From Methylobacterium haplocladii (GTDB lineage Bacteria; Pseudomonadota; Alphaproteobacteria; Rhizobiales; Beijerinckiaceae): DNA of 64,000 bases. Below the pieces are notes generated by a model. That model was not told the DNA's origin. It worked only from the letters and a program-made list of their open reading frames with translations, and ran no database searches. The position numbers were made by a program, and so were the translations under genes. Of the stretch, positions 8,151 through 16,156 are shown piece by piece (position 1 is the first letter of the stretch; each line of letters begins with the position of its first letter). The stretch covers positions 1 through 64,000 of the forward strand of contig NZ_BJZT01000043.1 in assembly GCF_007992175.1 (NCBI RefSeq). The letters are read 5' to 3'.

Positions 8151-9063
8151 GCAGCGCGCCCTCGCTGACGACGATGGCCGCACCGCCGATCTCGACGGAG
8201 CGCAGGGCGCCGGTCTCGACAACGGCTTGCAGAGAGATCTCGCTCGGGCGGCCCATGGCGTAGCCTTGGCGCAGGACGACGTCGTGGGTGCCGTCGCCGA
8301 GCTTTTCGTACTGCATCAGCACGCCCGCGAAGGCCGCGGCGGCCGAACCCGTCGCCGGGTCTTCCGGAACGCCGAGATGCGGTGCGAACAGCCGCGCCTG
8401 GTAGCGCCGGCCGTTGGGGCCGGGATCCGGCGTGTAGAGGTAGAGCGCGCCGGTCTTGGCCGCCGCCAACGCGCGATCGAAGGCGCCGATGTCGAGCTTC
8501 GCCCGGTCGAGGGCGTCGCGGGTGGCGATCGGCACGAAGGTGAAGGGCACGCCCGCGCCGTGCCGGCTCGCCCTGTGCCGCGAAAACCCGATCTCCTGCG
8601 GATCCAGGCCGAGCATCTGCGCCAGGATACTCGCCTCCAACCCGTCACCGGCGAAGGTCGGCAGGCTCGGCACCTTGAAGCGGGCGCGACCCCGGCCTTT
8701 GCCGCTCTCGACGACGCAGGGGACGATGCCGATGCCTTCCTCCAGTCCGAAGGCGGTGGCGTCGGCGTGGTTCTCACCCTTGTGTGCGGCCCGATCCTTC
8801 AGCGCGAGCAACACCGCCGTGCCGACGGTGGGGTGGCCGGCGAAGGGCAACTCGGCGAGCGGCGTGAAGATGCGCAGCCGCGCCCGGTGACGGGGCTCTT
8901 CGGGCGGCAGCACGAACACCGTCTCGGACAGGTTGAACTCCCGCGCGATCGCCTGCATCGCCGCATCGTTCAGTCCCTCCGCATCGAGCACCACGGCCAG
9001 CGGGTTGCCGGCGAACGGTGTCTCGGTGAAGACGTCGAGAGTGACGAAGCGGCGGCGGATCAT
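8143..9063 (-). CDS. PhzF-family isomerase
   Basis: This is a 306-residue protein of the PhzF/diaminopimelate-epimerase-like fold with two similar halves. The N terminus VTLDVFTETPFAGNPLAVV, the catalytic glutamate E47 in FNLSETVF, the segment FAGHPTVGTA and the C-terminal EDPATGSAAAAF are all diagnostic. PhzF itself isomerises dihydro-hydroxyanthranilate in phenazine synthesis. No other phenazine genes are present, so this is one of the many PhzF homologues of unknown substrate. The Nudix gene overlaps its 3' end and is probably co-transcribed. Confidence 0.92.
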   Translation of the reverse strand: MIRRRFVTLDVFTETPFAGNPLAVVLDAEGLNDAAMQAIAREFNLSETVFVLPPEEPRHRARLRIFTPLAELPFAGHPTVGTAVLLALKDRAAHKGENHADATAFGLEEGIGIVPCVVESGKGRGRARFKVPSLPTFAGDGLEASILAQMLGLDPQEIGFSRHRASRHGAGVPFTFVPIATRDALDRAKLDIGAFDRALAAAKTGALYLYTPDPGPNGRRYQARLFAPHLGVPEDPATGSAAAAFAGVLMQYEKLGDGTHDVVLRQGYAMGRPSEISLQAVVETGALRSVEIGGAAIVVSEGALLV

Positions 9064-9096
9064 GAAGGCTCCTCGGCTCGGGTCGAACGGGTCAGT

Positions 9097-9948
9097 TCAC
9101 ACCGCCTCGACCGGAAACACCACGCTCGGGCTCACGAACTCGTCCTGGGCCTCGACGGTGAGGAGCTCGGTCGAGCCGGCCTCGGCCGTCTGGCGCAGGA
9201 GCCCGTGGATCGAGGCGCCGGCCATGCCCAGCGCCGTCGCGGCCGAGCCGGAGCGCAGGTAGTGCACGAGGAAGAGCGCGGCGATGGCATCGCCCGCGCC
9301 GCTCACGGCCTTGAGGTCGAGGCGCGGGGTGCGCAGGCGCCAGAACGCGCCGCCCTCCCCCGCCAGCATGTCGATGGCGTCCGGCGGCGTCGCGTCGGTG
9401 GCGAGCGAGGTCACCAGAACGACGCGCGGCCCCAGAGCCTGGACGGCCCGTGCCGCCGTCTTGGCCTCGCGCAGCGTGCCGGTGGGCAGGCTCGAGAGCA
9501 GATCCAGCTCGAACTGGTTCGGCGTGACGATGTCGGCGGTCGGCACCGCCCGGTCGCGCATGAAGTCGGCGATACCCGGCTTCACGTAAACGCCGGAATA
9601 GGTGTCGCCGATGACGGGATCGCAGCAGTAAAGCGCATCGGGGTTGGCGGCCCGCACCCTCGCCACGGCCTCGACGATCGCCGTGCCGATCTCGGGCGCG
9701 CCCATGTAGCCCGAGAGCACCGCGTCGCAACGGCCCAGCACCCCACGCTCGTCGATGCCCTGCACAACCTCCGCCACGGCCGGCCCGTCGAAGACGCGGC
9801 CGCGCCAGGCACCGTAACCGGTGTGGTTGGAGAACTGTACCGTATGGATCGGCCAGACATCCACGCCCATGCGCTGCATCGGGAACACCGCCGAGGCGTT
9901 GCCGACATGGCCGTAGGCGACGTGAGACTGGATGGAGAGAACCTTCAT
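9097..9948 (-). CDS. pdxY: pyridoxal kinase
   Basis: This ribokinase-fold enzyme phosphorylates pyridoxal with ATP in vitamin B6 salvage. The start is at MKVLSIQSHVAYGHVGN, the family's usual N terminus; the frame is open further upstream but unsupported. Other landmarks are VQFSNHTGYG, SGYMGAPEIG, CDPVIGD and VTPNQFELD, and the anion hole and catalytic Asp in VSGAGDAIAALFL. The length of 283 residues is typical for PdxY rather than PdxK. The gene is upstream of phzF on the same strand with a 33-base gap and may share its transcript. Confidence 0.93.
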   Translation of the reverse strand: MKVLSIQSHVAYGHVGNASAVFPMQRMGVDVWPIHTVQFSNHTGYGAWRGRVFDGPAVAEVVQGIDERGVLGRCDAVLSGYMGAPEIGTAIVEAVARVRAANPDALYCCDPVIGDTYSGVYVKPGIADFMRDRAVPTADIVTPNQFELDLLSSLPTGTLREAKTAARAVQALGPRVVLVTSLATDATPPDAIDMLAGEGGAFWRLRTPRLDLKAVSGAGDAIAALFLVHYLRSGSAATALGMAGASIHGLLRQTAEAGSTELLTVEAQDEFVSPSVVFPVEAV

Positions 9949-10064
9949 GGCGCTCCGGCCGCTGAACGAGGCTGACGCCTGATAGCCGAGATCGCCTGCT
10001 AACGCATGCGCATGCGAAACGCGCATCTCCAAGGGCTTCTCGCTGCGCCTTCGTCAACAGCACG

Positions 10065-10571
10065 TCACGGAGTGCGGATCGTGTACTCCTTCGGCACCGA
10101 CGGACAGCAACGAGCGTCGTTCGGGCCCAGGGTTGTCAGCGTGACCTTGATTTGACCTCGCTGGAACGTCGCGCCGCGCGGTGACTCGCCATACACGTTC
10201 GGCACGTCGCGGAGGTATCGGAATCCCGATCCAACAGCTTCGAAGAGCATCACCGCGATCTCAAAAGAATTTCCGCCACCCCTGCTGGCGTAGTATGCGA
10301 CAACAAGCGCGTCATCACGTCCGTCGCCGCTAAAATCTCCAAAAAATTGATTGACCTGAAGATCCGTTACGCGCCCAACCTTTTTCTTCACGAGAGCAAT
10401 CAAATCTGCTCGTTTGTTATTCTGACCAAATGCCGAGCCCACTAATCCGATAGGGCCGACGCTATTGCAGAACATTAAAAAGAGACAAGCGCAGTGCAAA
10501 TTCCGGGACGCTCGAACATCCACGATCATTCTCCGCATCTCCGAGTGCCTACGGCACATCGTGCAAATCAT
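10065..10571 (-). CDS. exported protein with FG-GAP-like motif
   Basis: A hydrophobic N-terminal segment ending GSAFGQ looks like a signal peptide, after which the mature chain begins NNKRADLI. The sequence FFGDFSGDGRDDALVVAYY resembles one calcium-binding FG-GAP or integrin-type loop (DFSGDGRDD). Two adjacent cysteines occur near the C terminus (ARCCPS). The true start is probably the Met at residue 15 (MIVDVRAS) or nearby. Base composition in the 5' half is noticeably richer in AT than in its neighbours, which hints at a recent arrival. No function can be assigned. Confidence 0.55.
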   Translation of the reverse strand: MICTMCRRHSEMRRMIVDVRASRNLHCACLFLMFCNSVGPIGLVGSAFGQNNKRADLIALVKKKVGRVTDLQVNQFFGDFSGDGRDDALVVAYYASRGGGNSFEIAVMLFEAVGSGFRYLRDVPNVYGESPRGATFQRGQIKVTLTTLGPNDARCCPSVPKEYTIRTP

Positions 10572-10743
10572 CGGGTTATGTGCAACAGCTTAGTGTTGGA
10601 TCAGTTGAAATTTCGCAGGCGAATCGTCTCCGGCTGGCACACGAGAGCGCCCTGAAGCGAACCGATGGAGTTCGTGCAACGAAGCCCTTGTCCCTAGCCA
10701 CGCTCCCGGCCAGATGGAGGCCTCCATCGCCAGAGCCCATTCC

Positions 10744-11265
10744 ATGGATTTCGACGCCCTCCGCCAGTCCACGCTCGCCTTCGTCGAGGTGCATAAGGCG
10801 TGGACGCCGCTGATCGCGGGGCTTCTCGCCTTCGGGGAGTCCGTGGCGTTCCTGTCCCTGCTGGTGCCGGCCACCGTGATCCTGCTCGGCATCGGCGCGC
10901 TGATCGGTGCGAGCGACATCGCCTTCTGGCCGGTGGTGACCGCCGCCGCGATCGGCGCGGCGCTCGGCGACTGGCTCTCCTACGAGTTCGGCCGCTACTA
11001 CAAGGAGGGCGCGAAAAACTTCTGGCCGATGAGCCGCTACCCCGAGCCGACCCGCCGCGCCGAGGACTTCCTGCGGCGCTGGGGCGCGGGCGCGGTGGCG
11101 ATCGGGCGGTTCTTCGGGCCGGTGCGCGCGGTGATCCCGCTCATCGCCGGCATCTTCGGGGTCGACCGGATCCCGTTCCAGATCGCCAACGTGCTCTCGG
11201 CCGCTGTCTGGGCCTTCGTGCTGCTGGCGCCCGGCGCGGGGCTGATCAGCTGGTTCCAGGGGTAG
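10744..11265 (+). CDS. DedA-family membrane protein
   Basis: This is an integral membrane protein of about 173 residues of the DedA/VTT superfamily, whose members act in lipid scrambling or proton-coupled membrane homeostasis. Family features visible are LAFGESVAFLSLLVP, the glycine-rich GALIGASD and GAALGDWLSYEFGRYY, and RFFGPVRAVIPLIAG, whose arginines are essential in studied homologues. There are four to five hydrophobic segments. The start at MDFDAL is preferred; an in-frame ATG ten codons upstream is possible. The BtuF-like gene follows after five bases, so the two are co-transcribed. Confidence 0.88.
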   Translation: MDFDALRQSTLAFVEVHKAWTPLIAGLLAFGESVAFLSLLVPATVILLGIGALIGASDIAFWPVVTAAAIGAALGDWLSYEFGRYYKEGAKNFWPMSRYPEPTRRAEDFLRRWGAGAVAIGRFFGPVRAVIPLIAGIFGVDRIPFQIANVLSAAVWAFVLLAPGAGLISWFQG

Positions 11266-11270
11266 GCGCC

Positions 11271-12065
11271 ATGCGGCGGTTTCCCCCGGAACGGATCGTC
11301 TGCCTGACGGAGGAGACTGTCGAGACGCTCTATCTGCTGGGCGAGGAAGACCGCATCGTCGGCGTCTCCGGCTATTGCGTGCGCCCGGCTCGCGTCCGCA
11401 AGGAGAAGCCACGGGTCTCGGCCTTCACCAGCGCGGACTTGCCCAAGATCCTGGCGCTCGACCCGGACCTCGTCCTCGCGTTTTCCGATCTTCAGGCCGG
11501 CATCGTCGCCGATCTCGCCCGCGCCGGCATCGCCGTACACCTGTTCAATCAGCGCGACGTCGCCGGCTGCCTCGCGATGATCCGCACGCTCGGCGCCCTG
11601 GTCGGCGCCCCCGAGAAGGCCGAGGCACTGGCGCAGGGCTACGCGCGGAGCCTCGCCAGCGCCGCAGATGAAAGCCGGGGGCGTGCGCGGCTGCGCGTCT
11701 ATTTCGAGGAGTGGGACGAGCCGATGATCTCCGGCATCGGCTGGGTCGCCGATCTGATCCGCGCCGCCGGAGGCGACGACGTGTTTCCCGATCTCGCCCA
11801 GGCGCAGGCCGCCAAGGACCGCATCGTTACCGCGGAACAGGTCATCGCGGCGGCGCCGGACGTGATCCTGGCCTCCTGGTGCGGCAAGAAGGTGAACGTC
11901 GCCCGTATCTGCGCCCGGCCGGGCTGGGACGCGATTCCTGCCGTGGCATCCGGGCGCATCCACGAGATCAAGTCGCCGCTGATCCTGCAGCCGGGGCCGG
12001 CCGCGTTGACGGACGGGTTCGCGGCGATCCGGGCGGCGCTGACGATGGCGTGGCCGCATGCCTAA
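11271..12065 (+). CDS. BtuF-like binding-fold protein without signal peptide
   Basis: The 264-residue chain has the helical-backbone type-3 binding fold seen in BtuF and iron-siderophore binding proteins. It starts RIVCLTEETVETLYLLG, then has IVGVSGYCVRP, DLPKILALDPDLVLAFSD and LASWCGKKV. It begins directly at the first beta strand with no signal peptide, unlike true periplasmic receptors. It may therefore be cytoplasmic. Cobalamin or another corrinoid or metal complex is a possible ligand, but only by fold. No btuCD genes are nearby, and it is co-transcribed with dedA. A GTG or ATG further upstream would lie inside dedA. Confidence 0.75.
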   Translation: MRRFPPERIVCLTEETVETLYLLGEEDRIVGVSGYCVRPARVRKEKPRVSAFTSADLPKILALDPDLVLAFSDLQAGIVADLARAGIAVHLFNQRDVAGCLAMIRTLGALVGAPEKAEALAQGYARSLASAADESRGRARLRVYFEEWDEPMISGIGWVADLIRAAGGDDVFPDLAQAQAAKDRIVTAEQVIAAAPDVILASWCGKKVNVARICARPGWDAIPAVASGRIHEIKSPLILQPGPAALTDGFAAIRAALTMAWPHA

Positions 12066-12077
12066 GATAGGAAAAAA

Positions 12078-12093
12078 TGTTTTACGTGAAACA
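12078..12093. promoter_or_regulatory. parS-like site
   Basis: The 16 bases TGTTTTACGTGAAACA match the ParB-binding palindrome TGTTTCACGTGAAACA at 15 of 16 positions. The single change (C to T) is in the left half-site. The site is intergenic, between the BtuF-like gene and mmcB. A 15/16 match by chance in a GC-rich window of this size is unlikely. One mismatch may still weaken binding. No parA or parB gene is in the window. Confidence 0.5.
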
Positions 12094-12181
12094 CTGCGTG
12101 ACACTGGGGGATGACAAGCCGGGCCGCAGCTGATTCAGTCGGGCGACCCCGGGTCAGCCCCGCCGCCCAACTCTGCCGCCC

Positions 12182-12667
12182 ATGTCCGCTGCCCTCGCCT
12201 ACGCCGTCCTGCCTCCCGACCGCCGCCAGTCGGCGACCGCGCTGCATGTCCAGCGCGGGGTGCGCCGGCTGTTTTCGGAGCTGGGCTGCGTCTCGCTCCC
12301 GGAGTTTTCTCTGGCGAACGGCCGGCGCGCCGACGTGATCGCGCTTTGCCCGGCCGGTCGGCTGAGCATCGTCGAGATCAAGTCGAGCGTCGCCGATTTC
12401 CGCGCCGACCGGAAATGGCCGGACTACCGCGATTTTTGCGACCGCTTCTTCTTCGCGATCCCCGAGACCGTGCCCGAGAGCCTGATCCCGGAGGAATGCG
12501 GCCTCATCGTCGCCGACGCATTCGGTGCGGCGATCCTGCGCATACCGGCCGATCACACGCTCAGCGGCGCGCGGCGCAAGGCGGTGACGCTCCGGTTCGC
12601 CCACTCGGCGGCGGCGCTGCTGCACGCGCTGGCCGATCCGGGGCGGGTGAAGGACGGGGCGCTCTGA
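12182..12667 (+). CDS. mmcB: MmcB-family DNA repair protein
   Basis: This is a 161-residue alphaproteobacterial protein with a compact PD-(D/E)XK nuclease-like core. Glu41 (LPEFSL), Asp51 (RRADVIAL) and the E65-x-K67 pair in SIVEIKSS are positioned as in that fold. MmcB is linked to DNA damage tolerance in Caulobacter. The ADFRADRKWPDYRDFCDRFF segment following the core is typical of the family. The gene is convergent with glk with no spacing. A parS-like palindrome lies about 90 bases before the start. Confidence 0.85.
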   Translation: MSAALAYAVLPPDRRQSATALHVQRGVRRLFSELGCVSLPEFSLANGRRADVIALCPAGRLSIVEIKSSVADFRADRKWPDYRDFCDRFFFAIPETVPESLIPEECGLIVADAFGAAILRIPADHTLSGARRKAVTLRFAHSAAALLHALADPGRVKDGAL

Positions 12668-13663
12668 TCACCCCTGCCAGTTCTGCCCATGATAGATGAA
12701 CCGGTCGCCCTCGCTCGCGAGCGCGGCGAGCCCGTTGAGGGCCGGGTCGTGCACCGTGATGACGCTGGTCGGGATGGTCTGCATCATCGCGGCGAAGGGC
12801 GGCTTGTGCTCGAAGGTCTTTCGGAAGGTGCCGTCGTTCAGCACCGTGAGGATGCGCGGGGCGATGCCGCCGCCGATATAGACGCCGCCGGTAGCCAGGA
12901 AGGTCAGGGCGAGGTCGCCGCAGACCCGGCCGAGATATTTCGCGAATAGGCGGATTGCGGCATCGGCATGCGGGTCTTCACCCGAAAGGCCGGTCTCGGT
13001 GACCGTCGCCGGGTCGATGGGCGATCCTTCGCCGCCGGCCCGAACTTGCTTCACGGCGGCGTGGAGGCGGGCGAGCCCCGGTCCCGAGAGCAGCGATTCC
13101 ACCGTGACGCGACCCTCCAGGCGCGCGATGCCCGGCCAGATCTCGAAGTCCTCGTCGTCGACCGGACCGAAATCGGTGTGGCCGGCCTCGGTCGACACGA
13201 TGGCGAGGCGGTCTTCGTAGGGCACGAGCGCCGCGGCGCCGAAGCCGGTGCCCGGGCCGAGAACGAGGCGGGCGCCCCGGCCCGGATGGGTGGCGGTACC
13301 GATCGGCGCGAGGTCGCCCGGCGCGATGCCGGCGGCTCCGGCCGCGACGGGCACGTAATCGTTCACCACCACCACCCGCGACAGATCGAAATCCGCGCCG
13401 ATCCGGGCAGCCGCGATCACCCAATCGGCATTGGTGAGCTGGACCGAGGGCGCGTCGACGCGACCGGCGATGGCGAGGATGGCGGAACGCGGCTCGGGGT
13501 TGCCGCCCTTCTCCAGTGCGGCGCGGATCGCGGTGCCGATGTCGGGATGGCCGCGGGTCGGCTCGTGCGAGAGCATGCGGGGAGGCGCGCCCCGCTCGGC
13601 GATCACCCCGAAGCGGGCATTCGTGCCGCCGATGTCGCCGACGAGGACCGGGAATTCGAACAT
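12668..13663 (-). CDS. glk: glucokinase
   Basis: This cytoplasmic enzyme of 331 residues phosphorylates glucose with ATP. The N-terminal phosphate-binding loop is LVGDIGGTNARFGV. Glucose-contact and catalytic segments are LTNADWVI, VVVNDYVPVAAG and LGPGTGFGAA, followed by TEAGHTDFGP and the C-terminal GGVYIGGGIAPRI. This set identifies the Glk (ROK-distinct) family. The gene lies just downstream of otsB on the same strand, 72 bases apart, giving a small sugar-metabolism pair. Confidence 0.95.
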   Translation of the reverse strand: MFEFPVLVGDIGGTNARFGVIAERGAPPRMLSHEPTRGHPDIGTAIRAALEKGGNPEPRSAILAIAGRVDAPSVQLTNADWVIAAARIGADFDLSRVVVVNDYVPVAAGAAGIAPGDLAPIGTATHPGRGARLVLGPGTGFGAAALVPYEDRLAIVSTEAGHTDFGPVDDEDFEIWPGIARLEGRVTVESLLSGPGLARLHAAVKQVRAGGEGSPIDPATVTETGLSGEDPHADAAIRLFAKYLGRVCGDLALTFLATGGVYIGGGIAPRILTVLNDGTFRKTFEHKPPFAAMMQTIPTSVITVHDPALNGLAALASEGDRFIYHGQNWQG

Positions 13664-13735
13664 GGCGTGGCCGTCTTAGGGATCGCGCGCCGGCCGGGCC
13701 GGCATCGGCGACGGTATCAGAGGGGACGTCTCGCG

Positions 13736-14491
13736 TCAGGCCGCCGGCAGTGCAGCCGGATCGATCGGCGCACCGTCGGCCCATGACGCGATGAGCGCAC
13801 GCACGTCCGCCGGCGCGGCGAGGCGCAAGGCGGCGATGGTGTCCTCGTCGCCGATGCGGACGCTGACCCCGCCGTCGGCATTCACGGCCTCGAAGGCGAG
13901 CTCGTCGGTCTTGTCGTCGCCGAAAAAGATGGCGCGGCGTCCCGCATAGGGTGGCTTTTCCATGAGCGCGCGGATGGCGTGGCCCTTGGTGGCCGAGGCC
14001 GGCACGATCTCGCCCACCGCCTTGCCGAGCTGCAGCCGATAGGCCGCACCGAGCTCGGTCGCGAGCGCCCTCACCAAGGCTTCGGCGGTTTGGGTGTCCC
14101 GTGCGTTGGCGAGGCGCCAATGCACGGCGACCGAGGCGCCCTTGTCCTCGATCAGGACCTTATCGAGGGAGGCCGTCTCCGCCTTCAGGCGTTCGACGCC
14201 GGCCCGCAGGTCGGGATGGTCTTCGGGCCGTCCGCCGCTGAGCTGGCCGTCCACACGGCGTTCGACTCCGTGCAGCCCTGCGCAATCGAAGCGGGAGGGC
14301 GCCAGGAACACGTCGATGACGCTCACCGGCCGCCCGGTGACGATCGCGAGGGCGCCGCCGAGGCGCGCTTTCAGGCTCTCGAGATTGGGCACCAGGGTCG
14401 GGTCGACCTGCACCGCGTCGGGGGTCGGCGCGAGCTCGGCGAGGGTCCCGTCGAAGTCGAGAAACACTGCGAAGTCGTCGGAGTCGCTCAC
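13736..14491 (-). CDS. otsB: trehalose-6-phosphate phosphatase
   Basis: This HAD-superfamily phosphatase removes the phosphate from trehalose-6-phosphate. Motif I is AVFLDFDGTLAEL, with the nucleophile and general-acid aspartates. Motif II is AIVTGRPVSVID, the cap carries CAGLHGVERR, and motif IV is IFFGDDKTDELAFEAVN. The length of 251 residues and the LHG(V/A)E cap motif fit OtsB. The start is GTG. No otsA synthase gene is in the window. It precedes glk on the same strand. Confidence 0.93.
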   Translation of the reverse strand: MSDSDDFAVFLDFDGTLAELAPTPDAVQVDPTLVPNLESLKARLGGALAIVTGRPVSVIDVFLAPSRFDCAGLHGVERRVDGQLSGGRPEDHPDLRAGVERLKAETASLDKVLIEDKGASVAVHWRLANARDTQTAEALVRALATELGAAYRLQLGKAVGEIVPASATKGHAIRALMEKPPYAGRRAIFFGDDKTDELAFEAVNADGGVSVRIGDEDTIAALRLAAPADVRALIASWADGAPIDPAALPAA

Positions 14492-14573
14492 GCTGCGTCC
14501 TTTCCCCGGCTGGCTGTTTCCCTAGCTTGGGCGCAGGCTGTGGAAGGCAATCCCCGGAGAGGTTCCGCGCGCG

Positions 14574-15071
14574 ATGTTCAGACCCGTTCCGACACCACTC
14601 CTGCCCGGCCAGGAAAGCGTCTGGGACTATCCCCGACCACCGCGGCTGGAGCGCGTGACGCAGCGCCTGCGGGTGATCCTCGGCGGTCGGACCATCGCCG
14701 ACACCCTCTCCGGCTGGCGCGTCCTTGAGACGAGCCACCCGCCGACCTACTATTTTCCGAGAAACGCGGTGGCCGAAGGCGTCCTCGGGCCGGGGCAACG
14801 CGCCGGCATCTGCGAATGGAAGGGCCGCGCCGTGATGTTCGACGTCACGGTTGGCGTCCAAGACCTGCCTGGGGCGGCCTGGGCCTATCCCGATCCGACG
14901 CCCGGGTTTCGCGACATCGCCGGGGCGGTGGCCTTCTATGCCGGCCCGATGGAGGCCTGCTTCGTCGGAGACGTCCGCGCCGAGCCGCAGCCCGGCGGTT
15001 TCTACGGCGGCTGGGTCACGCCCGACGTCGCCGGCCCGTTCAAGGGCGGGCCGGGGACGATGGGCTGGTAG
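14574..15071 (+). CDS. DUF427 domain protein
   Basis: This 165-residue protein has a single DUF427 beta-rich domain. Visible family elements are RLRVILGGRTIADT, the segment LETSHPPTYYFPR, and an ICEWKGRAVMFDV core. These are followed by AWAYPDPTPGF and AFYAGPMEACFVG. The family is widespread and of unknown function; structures show a small beta-barrel. It is divergent from otsB and convergent with the FKBP gene. Confidence 0.85.
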   Translation: MFRPVPTPLLPGQESVWDYPRPPRLERVTQRLRVILGGRTIADTLSGWRVLETSHPPTYYFPRNAVAEGVLGPGQRAGICEWKGRAVMFDVTVGVQDLPGAAWAYPDPTPGFRDIAGAVAFYAGPMEACFVGDVRAEPQPGGFYGGWVTPDVAGPFKGGPGTMGW

Positions 15072-15074
15072 GGC

Positions 15075-15488
15075 TTACTTAACGCCGAGCAGTTCGACGT
15101 CGAAGATCAGCGTGGCGTTGGGAGGGATGACGCCGCCGGCGCCGCGGGCGCCGTAGCCCAGGGCGGCGGGGATGGTCAGGGTACGCTTGCCGCCGACCTT
15201 CATGCCGGCGACGCCCTCGTCCCAGCCCTTGATGACCTGGCCGCCACCGAGGGGGAAGGCGAAGGGCTGGTTGCGGTCGCGCGACGAGTCGAACTTCTTG
15301 CCCTTCTTGCCGCCGTCGTCGAGCCAGCCCGTGTACTGCACGCTGACCTGCTGGCCGGGCTTGGCCTCCGCGCCGGTGCCGACGACCTCGTCGACGTAGG
15401 CGAGGCCCGAAGGAAGCGTGACGGGGGCGGCTGAGGCGGATGCGGTCATGGCGAGGGCGAATGCTCCGGCGAAGAGGATCGAGCGCAT
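15075..15488 (-). CDS. FKBP-type peptidyl-prolyl isomerase, exported
   Basis: A signal peptide (MRSILFAGAFALAMTASASA) is followed directly by a single FKBP domain. The domain contains VQYTGWLDDGGKKGKKFDSS, PFAFPLGGGQVIKGWDEGV, the substrate-pocket GGKRTLTIPAALGYG and a C-terminal NATLIFDVELL. It probably assists proline isomerisation of periplasmic proteins. The length of 137 residues is that of a minimal FKBP. The gene is convergent with the DUF427 gene at a distance of three bases. Confidence 0.94.
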   Translation of the reverse strand: MRSILFAGAFALAMTASASAAPVTLPSGLAYVDEVVGTGAEAKPGQQVSVQYTGWLDDGGKKGKKFDSSRDRNQPFAFPLGGGQVIKGWDEGVAGMKVGGKRTLTIPAALGYGARGAGGVIPPNATLIFDVELLGVK

Positions 15489-15576
15489 GGATCGTTGATG
15501 TCCTGGCTGCTGCTGAACGGCCGGGGGCCTAACACGGACCGGCGCCGAGACCCAACCGGGCGGATCGACATGCGCG

Positions 15577-15729
15577 TCAGAGATAGTGGCGGAAGACCAC
15601 GCCGGAGGCGGCCTCCTGCCGGGCCGGCGATTCCTCGGGCCGGCCGGTGACCCTGGCTGGACCGAGGGCGGCGGGTGCGATCAAGGCGAAGAGCGTGACC
15701 AGCCAGCGGAACGAGACCTTCGACGTCAT
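15577..15729 (-). CDS. 50-residue exported peptide
   Basis: The short product begins MTSKVSFRWLVTLFALIAPA, a signal peptide or membrane anchor, and continues with a polar tail ending VVFRHYL. GAGGAAG lies five bases before the ATG, a strong ribosome-binding site for so short a frame. The frame is open upstream to 15846, but that part lacks a ribosome site. No family is recognised. Confidence 0.45.
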   Translation of the reverse strand: MTSKVSFRWLVTLFALIAPAALGPARVTGRPEESPARQEAASGVVFRHYL

Positions 15730-15865
15730 CGGTACTTCCTCGCTGGCCCGTCTCGCAGCGACTGACTTCGCAACCGCTACTGACATCCGCACCCTGTCTG
15801 GAGCAGCTTGACGCTTTGGGGTGTGTTGGCGCGCACATTGGAACACCAGTCGAGGCGCCGTCCGG

Positions 15866-16072
15866 TCAGCCCTTGCGGAGCAACGCGACGGCCGAGGCCT
15901 CGCCGCCGACCTGCTCGACCCGCCGTGGCAGCTCGCGCCTGAGCGCGGTCTTCCGATAGGGCGTCAGCTTGCGCCATGCGCGGATCTCGGGGAGCGTGCG
16001 GCCGCAGCCCAGGCACCAGCCGGTCCGGCCGTCGAACTGGCAGAGACTGATGCAGGGGTCGTTTGTCTTCAT
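15866..16072 (-). CDS. DUF1289 zinc-ribbon-like protein
   Basis: The 68-residue protein begins MKTNDPCISLCQFDGRTGWC and continues with LGCGRTLPEI. The C-x3-C and C-x2-C cysteines and the CxGCGRT segment are the signature of DUF1289, a small proteobacterial family of probable metal-binding proteins with no firm function. A longer in-frame start 12 codons upstream exists, but the chosen Met matches family lengths. It is divergent from tenA by 84 bases. Confidence 0.85.
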   Translation of the reverse strand: MKTNDPCISLCQFDGRTGWCLGCGRTLPEIRAWRKLTPYRKTALRRELPRRVEQVGGEASAVALLRKG

Positions 16073-16156
16073 GGTAGCAGGACCCTCCCGGTCCGATCCT
16101 CGGCGCAACGCGCGTGGTCATCGCCGGCCGGCGAGCCGCACGAAGGAGTCAGCCCC

